The translations under genes were made by a program, and so were the position numbers. Positions 61,101 through 64,000 of a stretch of DNA of 64,000 nt are shown here, one piece after another. This DNA is from Leucaena leucocephala (taxonomy: Eukaryota > Streptophyta > Magnoliopsida > Fabales > Fabaceae). Location: assembly GCA_037074615.1 (NCBI GenBank), contig CM073563.1, positions 13,624,501 through 13,688,500 of the forward strand, read 5' to 3'. The notes beneath the pieces were generated by a model. That model saw only the letters and a program-made list of their open reading frames with translations, made no database searches and had not been told where the DNA came from. The stretch's first letter is position 1. Each line of letters starts with the position of its first letter.

Positions 61101-63835
61101 TTCGCATCTGAAGGAAGAATAAGACCTCCAGGTTTGAGCCAGCGATCCCTAGCTGTGATAACACTTCCAAGCATGCTCTACAAGGAAAACAAGTGTGGTT
61201 CTTCAGGTAGTTAATAAATATTAATTGAAAATAGTCAAACATAATCAAATAGTATTCAGATGGTTGATTTGTTATCACATGATGTAGTTAAGAAAGTTTC
61301 CCTGCCTGCTTTTATGTCCATCAAATCAGCTGAGATGAATTATTTCAGTCACAAACTTCTATTCTATTAGGGTTAATATTTTAAAGACATCCTTGAGGCA
61401 TCAAGCTTGCCCAACTAGACAGGATCCTTGGAGATCTGATAGAACCCAAGCCAAATGATGAAAATCTAACTCCGACTATATATTAAATATCCCAAACAAG
61501 AAGATTGTTGATGCCGCTGGTTATGGGCCTTATGTCCAAACTTTATTCAATTATTAATTAGGTTTAGGTTAGCTGCCAATGATTCTTATAATCATGGCAG
61601 ATTTGATTATGCTTTAAAATAACACCCAATACAAATAAGTTATGAAAGCACACACTCACATCAGACCATCAACTCATAACACCATATAAAATGATGAAGA
61701 AAGATGATCTTCCTCCACCCCCAGCTTGCATTCAAGAGGCCAAAGCTCTCCTCACCACACTCAGATTGCAAAATACATCCTACTTCCACCCAGAGTGCCC
61801 CATTGGTTAAATAGAAGTCAAAAGTAACCAACAGAGTCCCCAAAATAACTTTTAACGAAAGACAAATCTAAGGCACCCCTAGAGTCACTCTAACTTCAGC
61901 TTCTTTCTCCAAAATTGTGGGAGTCTTAGTCAACTCCCTGACCCTCAGAAAGTATCTTTCCTTTTGCTTGCATCCTCCGATGTTTCTTCTTATAGGTCTG
62001 ACCAGCTAAGATGGTTCTATCATTACCCTCCCCTAAAAGCTGCATCTTGTCCCTAAGGTGATAGGTAGAATTGCATGCTCAGTTCTCTTCCTAGAATCTT
62101 GAGATTTGTGTGAATATGAAACCAAATTTGCCAATGCCAAAAGTTTTTCTTCAAACTGGAATGAATGTGTGAAATCATCTGCTTCAATAATCTTGCTATT
62201 CTTCATCAATCCTTTGGCAATATCTTCAACTTCTATGCCTAACAATGCACCTCCATTTTCCTCTTTTGCTCTGGAAAATTGAGGCTGACTATTACGCTTA
62301 CTATAAGCTATTTTCTCAGCAAAATTAAAGCACAAAGGTGTACTACATGATCTAGCACCCAATTTTCCATATCCCAGCTAAAAATTCAAGAATATATTTT
62401 CTCTTTGTTAGAAGCATACCTGCAGTTCAACTGCCACGAAAAAGTTTTATAACCCCAAATCAATTGTTGAGAAGGAAGACTTAAAAATTGAGTGATGATA
62501 TGTTTAAAGTACCACTCCCAATAATTAGTAGGGAGAATTACTCGGAGGTCCTATGAAAGAGAATTTATTATTAAAAAGCTCTATGAAATCATCAAATAAT
62601 TAAATAGGCCCAATGGACCTCAGGGTGATAAATTCGATTTGTGCAATTAACAATCTACTCTTATGCACAAATGACAAGTTTCTGGGTATGCGATGACAAC
62701 TTGATATGGTACAAATCACAACTAGGGGTTGTCATAGCACGCCTCCAGTTGTTATTTGTGCCACATGAAGTTGTCATCACATGCCTTGCCCCACCCCCCA
62801 CCCTAGTTGTCATTTGTACCACATCAAGTTCTCATTGAGTTCCTAGTAACTTGTTATTTGTGCATAAAGGTAGCTTGGTAATTGCATAAATTGAATTTAT
62901 CACCTCCAAATCCCTTGGAAATATTTAATTATCTGATGATTTCACAGGACTTTTTAGTAATAAATTTTCTTTAACGGGACCTCTGAGTAATTCTCCCTAA
63001 TTAGTATGCAATCAACACTTACAAGTAGGATTATGTCATCAACTATTTGTTTCTAAAAAGTTCAGTAGTACATACATTTTTCTTCATCCCAACTTCACAA
63101 CTACCTCAATAAACTTATCAAACCAAGGACAAGGATTCTATTTCAACTTAAATAACGATTTGTATAGCTGGGAAACTATCACATATACACCTTGAACAAT
63201 AAACTTGGGCAATCGCACAGTAGAAATTTGAGGATGTGATTAGAAATATGAGGACGTCTTATTGTCAACTAATTGTATTTTCTTCTCTTTTGAATGCATG
63301 TCTTCCCTTATTATAAAACTGATATAGTATTGGTTTTACCCCTCCAAATAGTCTCACTTTTTACTGCTAATTCCATGCACCATAATAAGCACCTCATATA
63401 GAAGCATATATCCCATCCATTCAGAGATTATGACATCAACCTCTTCATCTATTTCAACATCCTGCAGAAAGAATACCTAATGTTAAATTAATTAAGAAAA
63501 TGGTTCCAACTACATATAAGAATAGATAGAATCAAATTAAGTTAATATTACATGCCAAAGTGGAAACCATCAAGCAATATCAATTAAATATTACATACTA
63601 CTAATATTTTCACAGCAAATTGAAATCATCACTTCCAAATTGAGTAAAAGATTTGATTATTAAGATGCTAAACCCCAAGTTAATATTTAAACATCATAAT
63701 CTAAAAATGAAAAATTATACCGTAATAATTATTTCAAAAATCGGGGAGCGTTTCAAAGAAGCCTACCTCAACCCGTCCATGCAATACAATGACAATATCA
63801 GATAGATTATTTGCTTTCACTACTTCATTTGCCTG
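22107..63835 (-). CDS. PRMT6: protein arginine N-methyltransferase, PRMT6-type (C-terminal 9 exons, gene continues off right edge)
   Basis: Spliced CDS, minus strand, exons: 63767-63835, 63393-63461, 61100-61177, 44567-44645, 36091-36185, 23542-23626, 23042-23238, 22245-22363, 22107-22149. Together they give 834 nt, 277 codons plus TGA, with every junction in phase and GT-AG. PRMTs transfer methyl groups from S-adenosylmethionine to arginines of histones and RNA-binding proteins. Numbering from the first visible residue, the double-E loop SEWMGYMLLYE is at 36-46 (both glutamates present), ARDRWLKPGG follows at about 55-64, and the THW motif is at 220-222. A lysine-rich serine/threonine insert at about 177-218 in the beta-barrel and the ending SYVKESVMR match plant PRMT6 as I remember it. 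SAM motifs and the start codon lie outside the window. Position 72 is Lys where I would expect Thr. The reading frame is undamaged despite introns of up to 16.5 kb, so I infer a functional gene. Confidence 0.93.
22245..22363 (-). CDS. PRMT6: PRMT6 exon H
   Basis: 119 nt encoding TLIYFYDPIELEQDQVIEG, SVVLSQSKENRR and FMNIHLEY, leaving two bases of a Ser codon. Acceptor gtag, donor gtgagt. Confidence 0.92.
22364..23041 (-). other. PRMT6: PRMT6 intron G-H (678 bp)
   Basis: GT-AG intron. Open frames here are short and unsupported. Confidence 0.7.
23042..23238 (-). CDS. PRMT6: PRMT6 exon G, THW motif
   Basis: 197 nt, the longest exon. It encodes PLHGFAFWFDVEFNGP, the PRMT6-specific insert with RKKRTNPSDALVLS, and PPTHWQQ with the conserved THW motif. 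Acceptor ccag, donor gtgctg. Long open frames on the opposite strand here are shadows. Confidence 0.94.
23542..23626 (-). CDS. PRMT6: PRMT6 exon F
   Basis: 85 nt encoding VIHVDCYSVTIQELESVSTR then YKFKSMMR, ending one base into an Ala codon. Acceptor acag, donor gtaact. Confidence 0.92.
23627..25039 (-). other. PRMT6 intron E-F, 3' part, no element recognised
   Basis: AT-rich intron sequence next to exon F. The 24,180-24,460 stretch has an LTR-like texture, but no partner was found. Confidence 0.35.
25040..25599 (+). pseudogene. copia fragment, RT C-terminus to RNase H, 5' half (split by insertion)
   Basis: Reads EVARSKKGICISQRKHVLDL and LTKSRMLGCKLIETPIAE, typical of the end of copia reverse transcriptase, then broken RNase H frames. 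The coding trace stops at 25,599, where a 9.0-kb element is inserted, and resumes at 34,620. It is antisense to PRMT6, in intron E-F. Confidence 0.75.
25600..27524 (-). repeat. 3' LTR of the 9.0-kb copia
   Basis: 1,925 bp, matching the 5' LTR except for one base found by eye. In PRMT6 orientation it would supply a polyadenylation signal within the intron. Confidence 0.93.
26204..26567. repeat. 91-bp tandem repeat, about 4 units, inside the LTR
   Basis: The motif tcctatcaattt starts at 26204, 26295, 26386 and 26477, exactly 91 bp apart. Each unit contains the palindromic core gatttaatttatcc / ttataaattaaatc. The same array occurs at the matching places in the other LTR and, diverged, in the LTR at 53,761 (starts 54406, 54497, 54588, 54679). 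Confidence 0.9.
27525..27540 (-). other. polypurine tract
   Basis: The complement reads AGTGCAAGTGGGAGGT directly before the 3' LTR. Confidence 0.8.
27539..31522 (-). CDS. copia gag-pol polyprotein, intact (1,327 aa)
   Basis: Single ORF from ATG at 31,520-31,522, encoding all proteins needed for copia transposition. Gag comes first (about 1-250), with a lysine-rich stretch. The CCHC knuckle CFFCNEPGHWKRNC is at 257-270. The protease is near 304-315, with WVLDTACGSH, so its active-site triad reads Asp-Thr-Ala rather than the usual Asp-Ser/Thr-Gly. The GAG-pre-integrase motif WHCRLGH is at 445-451. Integrase has D507, D570 and E606. Reverse transcriptase at about 840-1,080 has YVDD at 998-1001. 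RNase H, with TDASF and ATEAEY, runs to the C-terminus. No frameshift or stop. The start is supported by position after the primer-binding site. Lineage within copia not assigned. Confidence 0.95.
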   Translation of the reverse strand: MTTSNTATLSLRSVLEKDKLNGTNFLDWFRNLRIVLKQERKAHVLDQPIPEEPAANAPRAQRDAYMKHKEDSVDVGCLMLATMVPELQRDLEHMEAYEMIVHLKEMFQQQARQERYETTKALHSCKMAEGASVSAHVLKMKGYIDHLERLGFPMSQELATDLILNSLPESYDQFVMNYNMNNMEKSISELHGMLKTAEPSLKKKPSSVLMVQKGKGTKKKGKGKGKGHGSSGKTKESGKPETKPAPKKAKPPKEGVCFFCNEPGHWKRNCKLYLEDLKKNKKDSGAIASGIYVIDIHLSTSTSWVLDTACGSHICTNVQGLKDSRKLKRGEVDLRVGNRARVAALAVGTYELVLPTGLLLVLNNCYYVPALSSNIVSLSYLDKEGFTSIAGNSRCSIYRNDVLYAHGDLHVDHYILNLEQPNHGNIYNVTAKRVKPNDLNPTYLWHCRLGHINEKRISKLHQDGFLNSFDFESYDTCESCLLGKMTKSPFTGHSERATDLLGLIHTDVCGPMNTNARGGYSYFITFIDDFSRYGYIYLMKHKSESFEKFKIFQNEVQNQLGKTIKALRSDRGGEYLSQEFIDHLRNCGTLSQLTPPGTPQWNSVSERRNRTLLDMVRSMMSRTDLPPSFWGYALETAAFTLNRVPSKAIEKTPYEIWTGRTPSLSFLKIWGCEVYVKQQASDKLAPKSSKCLFVGYPKETKGYYVYNPADNKVFVVRNGIFLEREFISKRTSGSKVQLEEVRELQDTTELQMENREDSQQVVETPQVTQGPRKSNRTRLQPQRYGFLISDSRDVLLIEHNEPTTYREAIVGPNSEKWLSAMKSEMQSMYDNKVWTLVDPPEGVKTVGCKWVFKEKTDMDGNVNVFKARLVAKGFTQTHGVDYDETFSPVAMAKSIRILFAIAAYYDYEIWQMDVKTAFLNGKLLEDVYMTQPEGFVRSEDSGKVCKLQKSIYGLKQASRSWNHRFDEVIKEFGFLQNIDEPCVYKKVSGSTVVFLVLYVDDILLIGNDIPTLQIVKSWLGKSFSMKDLGEATYILGIRIYRDRSKRLLGLSQSTYIDKILHRFSMHESKRGFIPMSHGTHLSKDLCPSTSDQRGRMSKVPYASAIGSIMYAMLCTRPDVSFALSMTSRYQQDPGEGHWTAVKNILKYLRRTKDLFLVYGGLDDELCVTGYTDASFQTDQDDQKSQSGYIFLLNNGAVSWKSSKQGTVADSATEAEYIAASDAAKEAVWIRKFITELGVIPTISDPITLLCDNSGAIAQAKEPRSHQRTKHILRRFHLIREINDRGDIKICKVAGEDNVADPLTKPLVQAKHERHVRSMGISQINDCT
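32676..32688 (-). other. primer-binding site, initiator tRNA-Met
   Basis: The complement reads TGGTATCAGAGCC, one base from the LTR end at 32,690. It fixes the minus-strand orientation. Confidence 0.93.
32690..34614 (-). repeat. 5' LTR of the 9.0-kb copia
   Basis: On the minus strand it runs TGTTAGAAATCGTGCCCTAG to AATTCCTTACA, 1,925 bp. It contains four 91-bp tandem units (about 33,294-33,640). It would supply promoter activity in the PRMT6 sense direction. Confidence 0.93.
34620..34980 (+). pseudogene. copia fragment, RNase H 3' half plus candidate LTR
   Basis: Continuation of the fragment at 25,040-25,599: DRTKHVEVDKHFIKIKIENG, then VPSKKQVTDVLTKGFPREQF and LDMIDSYDLT, the usual copia C-terminus. 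A possible short 3' LTR begins near 34,827 (tgtgtaaatgcc) and ends near 34,980. Confidence 0.75.
34981..36090 (-). other. PRMT6 intron E-F, 5' part; includes a dispersed repeat
   Basis: No gene. The segment about 35,020-35,180 is homologous to 61,905-62,035 (see repeat entry). The rest is AT-rich and unassigned. Confidence 0.5.
35020..35180 (-). repeat. dispersed repeat, copy 1
   Basis: The minus-strand reading includes GRITFASQTYKRKLRKMREK, matching DRTILAGQTYKKKHRRMQAK from 61,905-62,035. Family unknown; the protein-level similarity suggests an old coding element. Confidence 0.6.
36091..36185 (-). CDS. PRMT6: PRMT6 exon E
   Basis: 95 nt; completes the split Met codon from exon D, then encodes SAMLPLAKQCAFEEP and SVETITGENVLTWPHL. 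Acceptor tgcag, donor gtgagt. Flanked by introns of 8,381 bp (upstream) and 12,464 bp (downstream). Confidence 0.93.
36362..36608 (+). mobile_element. copia-type LTR followed by primer-binding site (247 bp)
   Basis: Runs TGTTGAAAACC to TTTCAACA with a tataaaagctc promoter-like motif. A primer-binding sequence tggtatcagag follows immediately. The interior is missing or scrambled, and no 3' partner was found. It lies 176 bp upstream of the acceptor of PRMT6 exon E. Confidence 0.7.
36964..37157 (-). mobile_element. LTR-like fragment, minus orientation
   Basis: On the minus strand it runs TGTAGGAAATCG to AAGAATCA (194 bp) with a tgtatatatg promoter-like motif. No target-site duplication. It may be the 3' LTR of the decayed minus-strand copia at 37,840-39,157. 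Confidence 0.4.
37180..37500 (+). pseudogene. copia RNase H fragment
   Basis: Reads MARSNAEVEYRSLAQGIC, then after stops HFIKEKIEFKIINLDSISSN, the tail of copia RNase H, with several stops. Followed at about 37,505-37,782 by a possible LTR (tgttgaagattatttg onward, with cctataaatg). Confidence 0.65.
37840..39157 (-). pseudogene. decayed copia integrase and RT, minus strand (split by 39,158-44,016)
   Basis: Read on the minus strand, the integrase tail contains IVERKNMHLWKYRGHCFLHP and ATTATYLFNRM (38,620-38,946). The start of the reverse transcriptase reads INTWEIVDFPPGKSL (38,069-38,287), and SDIENAFLNLNIEED lies lower down. Many stops and frame changes. The 4.86-kb copia is inserted at its upstream end. 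The opposite flank (44,022-44,300) shows GSVAINSFTL, which fits the protease-proximal part of a copia in the same orientation. Confidence 0.65.
39158..39394 (+). repeat. 5' LTR of the 4.86-kb copia
   Basis: 237 bp. The first dinucleotide has decayed from TG to TA. Confidence 0.9.
39430..43770 (+). pseudogene. copia gag-pol of the 4.86-kb element, broken
   Basis: All domains can be traced, but frames are broken. Gag is at about 39,568-40,290. The knuckle reads YDHCRKSGHTRDTC near 40,201, with the first Cys replaced. The protease WIVDSGASDHMT is at 40,582-40,617. The GAG-pre-integrase LWHKRLGHP is at about 40,990. Integrase has SDLWGP, HTDNGTKYF and AERKN, between 41,160 and 41,500. Reverse transcriptase is at about 42,270-43,010, with YVDD near 42,830. 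RNase H is at 43,266-43,712. Stops and frameshifts occur in gag, integrase and reverse transcriptase, so the copy cannot make its own polyprotein. Confidence 0.9.
43780..44016 (+). repeat. 3' LTR of the 4.86-kb copia
   Basis: 237 bp, TGTAGAAGATATTC to CATTCCAACA. Confidence 0.9.
44567..44645 (-). CDS. PRMT6: PRMT6 exon D
   Basis: 79 nt, enters phase 0 and leaves with one extra base. It encodes LYVAPVTHADRYSESIDFWR then NIYGID. Acceptor tgcag, donor gtaagt. Only 95 bp separate its acceptor from the target-site duplication of the copia inserted at 44,746. Confidence 0.93.
44746..44979 (+). repeat. 5' LTR of the 4,995-bp copia
   Basis: Runs TGTGGGAATATCC to AATACCACA, 234 bp, TATA-like tgtatatatatgagg near the 3' third. 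Confidence 0.93.
45078..45195 (+). repeat. degenerate short tandem repeats in the element leader
   Basis: Between primer-binding site and gag, variants of cagtaccgagttgctacagt occur four to five times. Confidence 0.75.
45208..49500 (+). pseudogene. copia gag-pol of the 4,995-bp element, several breaks
   Basis: Starts at ATG 45,208 with MSSTSSDQQKYHGLSTGF. A frameshift near 45,335 and a TAG at 45,432 (Trp expected) precede a long frame to about 46,850. The knuckle CEHCKKVEHTREKC has Glu where Gly normally precedes His. The protease is WIVDTGASDHMT (46,270-46,305), followed by LWHKRLGHP. A frameshift near 46,850 breaks integrase; it continues with LYTDNGTEYF and GIAERKNKH, and a second shift lies near 47,460. 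Reverse transcriptase is at 47,970-48,788, with YVDDM near 48,500. RNase H ends MVNIYDPT at 49,498. Further stops lie at 47,958, 48,786, 49,071 and near 49,170. Confidence 0.93.
49507..49740 (+). repeat. 3' LTR of the 4,995-bp copia
   Basis: 234 bp, same ends as the 5' LTR, ending AATATCACA. Confidence 0.93.
49741..50323 (-). other. PRMT6 intron C-D; includes a diverged repeat shared with 60,066-60,200
   Basis: No gene. The segment 50,134-50,270 is a diverged direct copy of 60,066-60,200. Confidence 0.6.
50134..50270 (+). repeat. dispersed direct repeat, copy 1
   Basis: Matches 60,066-60,200 at roughly three quarters of positions by eye. Shared landmarks are taattgc, ttttgaga, acaagg, tctctcatt, cataattta and ttccatgaa, in the same order. 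Confidence 0.65.
50324..50582 (+). mobile_element. LTR-like sequence with degenerate primer-binding site
   Basis: Runs tgttagttag to gaaggtataaca, with an (AAT)n run and a pyrimidine-rich R/U5-like stretch. Followed by taatatcaaagcc, close to tggtatcagagcc. No 3' partner found. Confidence 0.5.
50628..51832. mobile_element. non-autonomous hAT-type DNA transposon, 1,205 bp
   Basis: 8-bp target-site duplication CTAAATAC (50620-50627, 51833-51840). Terminal inverted repeats: CAATGTTTTGAAACCAGGAC at the left and the reverse complement of the right end, CAATGTTTTAAAAGCCGGAC. The 8-bp duplication is the hallmark of hAT elements. No transposase; a 132-codon open frame inside is AT-rich and unsupported. 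Confidence 0.8.
51180..51425. mobile_element. possible MITE nested in the hAT element
   Basis: Left ccttaatataagatctaatt and the reverse complement of the right end (ccttaatataggttttattt) are similar, in the style of plant MITEs. Borders uncertain. Confidence 0.35.
51944..52135 (+). repeat. 5' LTR of the 7.2-kb copia
   Basis: 192 bp, TGTAGAGATATTG to GAATCAACA, with TATA-like tgtatataaatacccc. Confidence 0.95.
52715..53760 (+). pseudogene. copia gag and protease start (5' part of polyprotein, cut by insertion)
   Basis: Open from ATG 52,715. Gag is at about 1-220, the knuckle CYYCKEPGHTKRTC near residues 250-263, and protease WIIDSGATDHMT near the end. The frame then enters the inserted LTR and stops at 53,794. 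The last 130 bp are repeated at 55,680-55,809, where the coding frame resumes. Confidence 0.93.
53631..53760 (+). repeat. 130-bp direct duplication flanking the nested LTR, left copy
   Basis: Codes for the protease active-site region (DSGATDHMTGNRYLFSTYKS). It differs from the right copy at three bases. Confidence 0.92.
53761..55679 (-). mobile_element. truncated solo LTR of the 9.0-kb copia family, nested in the 7.2-kb copia
   Basis: Begins tgtaaggaattggaag, exactly like the LTRs at 25,600 and 32,690, and stays homologous to gattggcccct, where it breaks off about 18 bp short of the LTR tip. It carries the same four 91-bp units and many substitutions and small indels. No element interior. 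Minus orientation. Confidence 0.92.
55680..55809 (+). repeat. 130-bp direct duplication flanking the nested LTR, right copy
   Basis: Same segment as 53,631-53,760 with three substitutions, giving Phe, Cys and Thr in place of Ser, Trp and Ala. Confidence 0.92.
55680..58960 (+). pseudogene. copia pol (protease to RNase H), long intact frame with an integrase active-site change
   Basis: One uninterrupted frame of about 1,090 codons from the right duplication copy to a TGA at 58,958. Protease IIDSGATDHMT comes first, then the integrase zinc region VHCRLGH. The first integrase catalytic site reads HSNVWGP (Asn codon AAT at 56,291-56,293, where Asp is expected); RSDNAKEYF and GIAERKNRH follow with the other acidic residues. 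Reverse transcriptase has YVDD at 57,968-57,979. RNase H, with SSAEAEYRAM and the ending MIDIYTPT, closes the frame. It is separated from its gag by the nested LTR, so a normal gag-pol cannot be made from this copy. Confidence 0.93.
58968..59159 (+). repeat. 3' LTR of the 7.2-kb copia
   Basis: 192 bp, no difference from the 5' LTR found. Confidence 0.95.
59165..59780 (+). pseudogene. copia RNase H fragment
   Basis: An early broken part (CMDADWALIKD) is followed at 59,441-59,725 by an open frame reading LYEGLWLERLLKELN, LKILCDNMATIRIVKNPVHH and NRTKYIEIDCHFINEKIEGK, then LGMIDIYSPAC. The 7.2-kb copia inserted just upstream of it. Confidence 0.8.
59781..60061 (+). mobile_element. probable 3' LTR of the copia fragment
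   Basis: Follows tgtgcgggag (polypurine-like); runs TGTTGGAAGACGCC to tctcaatttca. It does not match the LTR-like sequence at 50,324-50,582. Confidence 0.55.
60066..60200 (+). repeat. dispersed direct repeat, copy 2
   Basis: Diverged copy of 50,134-50,270. The SINE is inserted at its right end. Confidence 0.65.
60201..60430 (-). mobile_element. tRNA-derived SINE, about 230 bp
   Basis: On the minus strand a tRNA-like head contains ggttaagcggtcgaatagtc (box A-like) and gggttcgattc (box B). The body ends in poly(A) (poly-T at 60,201-60,210 on the plus strand). A 14-bp target-site duplication agatcttcaacctt flanks it (60187-60200, 60431-60444). Same strand as PRMT6, in intron C-D. Confidence 0.88.
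60445..61099 (-). other. PRMT6 intron C-D, 5' end; nothing recognised
   Basis: AT-rich intron sequence adjoining exon C. No ORF or repeat I can support. Confidence 0.4.
61100..61177 (-). CDS. PRMT6: PRMT6 exon C
   Basis: 78 nt, phase 0 at both ends, encoding SMLGSVITARDRWLKPGG then LILPSDAK. Acceptor ttgtag, donor gtaact. The last codon is AAG (Lys), where PRMTs usually have Thr before LY (remembered consensus). The next intron is 16,454 bp. Confidence 0.93.
61178..61904 (-). other. PRMT6 intron B-C, 3' part; nothing firm
   Basis: Minus-strand open frame 61,661-61,843 may belong to the dispersed repeat at 61,905-62,362. Otherwise unassigned. Confidence 0.35.
61905..62362 (-). repeat. dispersed repeat, copy 2, with longer ORF remnant
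   Basis: Homologous to 35,020-35,180 over its left part. A minus-strand open frame of about 109 codons (62,033-62,362) continues upstream, with EVEDIAKGLMKNSKIIEADD inside it. I do not recognise the protein. It lies in PRMT6 intron B-C. Confidence 0.5.
62530..62998. mobile_element. MITE with long terminal inverted repeats, 469 bp
   Basis: The left end AGGGAGAATTACTCGGAGGT matches the reverse complement of the right end, AGGGAGAATTACTCAGAGGT; the similarity continues over about 80 bp. A 7-bp direct repeat AATTAGT (62523-62529, 62999-63005) flanks it. The interior has further arms built on gttgtcat / atttgtgc motifs. No ORF. Confidence 0.8.
62999..63392 (-). other. PRMT6 intron B-C, 5' part
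   Basis: Unassigned AT-rich intron sequence between the MITE and exon B. Confidence 0.4.
63393..63461 (-). CDS. PRMT6: PRMT6 exon B, double-E loop
   Basis: 69 nt, phase 0 at both ends. It encodes DVEIDEEVDVII and then SEWMGYMLLYE, the catalytic double-E loop with both glutamates intact. Acceptor ctgcag, donor gtgctt. Confidence 0.93.
63462..63766 (-). other. PRMT6: PRMT6 intron A-B (305 bp)
   Basis: GT-AG intron free of recognisable elements. Confidence 0.8.
63767..63835 (-). CDS. PRMT6: PRMT6 exon A (first exon in window)
   Basis: Encodes QANEVVKANNLSD followed by IVIVLHGRVE, the stretch after SAM motif I in PRMTs. The donor is GAG|gtaggc. The acceptor is the tandem AAGCAG, so the exon may start at 63835 (includes CAG, Gln) or 63832 (without it); both keep frame. 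Confidence 0.9.
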
Positions 63836-64000
63836 CTTACAAAAGAAAAGGATCAATTAAATCCAACAAATCAAGCTCCAGATGCTACTACAAATTATAA
63901 ACATTTAAGAGGAATCCTCAACCATCAAAGTTAATTGAGAAACAAAGTGAGCGGCAATCTGCTAACAGTAATTAAAGTTGATCTTTGCTTCTTCATCCCT
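63836..64000 (-). other. PRMT6 intron upstream of exon A
   Basis: A polypyrimidine stretch precedes the tandem acceptor. No further exon seen before the window edge. Confidence 0.5.

Overview
This is a nuclear window from a higher plant, probably a eudicot (inferred from plant-type GT-AG introns, a PRMT6-type gene, many Ty1/copia elements, an RTE-type LINE, a hAT element and a tRNA-derived SINE). The species cannot be told from the sequence. The DNA is AT-rich and most of it is transposon.

The only host gene I can support is a protein arginine N-methyltransferase of the PRMT6 type on the minus strand. Nine coding exons lie between 63,835 and 22,107. They encode the C-terminal 277 residues, from just after the SAM-binding motifs to the stop codon; the N-terminal part lies beyond the right edge. 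Every exon joins its neighbour in phase with GT-AG borders. The 834 coding bases are spread over 41.7 kb because three introns (12.5, 8.4 and 16.5 kb) are packed with nested retrotransposons. These small exons are easy to miss because the longest ORFs belong to retroelements.

Layout. 1-11,287: two long diverged LTRs (about 2.8-3.0 kb each) head to head as a large imperfect inverted repeat centred near 6,878. The left one continues through a degenerate primer-binding site into a decayed internal region that runs off the left edge. The right one carries a 1.43 kb insertion of pararetrovirus-like or retroelement-like sequence flanked by a 33-bp direct repeat. 12,960-18,352: a decayed plus-strand copia element with a candidate 3' LTR. 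19,099-19,376: a MITE-like inverted repeat. 19,604-20,978: a truncated RTE-type LINE. 22,107-23,626: the last four PRMT6 exons. Intron 23,627-36,090: an old copia fragment split by a 9.0-kb copia element with an intact 1,327-codon gag-pol and nearly identical LTRs. Intron 36,186-44,566: a pile of broken copia fragments split by a complete but decayed 4.86-kb copia. Intron 44,646-61,099: a 5.0-kb copia whose edge is about 100 bp from an exon, a hAT element, a 7.2-kb copia with identical LTRs and its own nested truncated LTR, further copia debris and a SINE. Intron 61,178-63,392: a dispersed repeat and a 469-bp MITE.

I did not find a previously undescribed gene system. The most unusual structures are the PRMT6 gene stretched by nested insertions, and two insertions flanked by direct duplications (about 130 bp and 33 bp) much longer than an integrase target-site duplication. 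The LTR comparisons, counted by eye, suggest that the 7.2-kb and 9.0-kb copias are youngest, the 5.0-kb one is intermediate and the 4.86-kb one is oldest.
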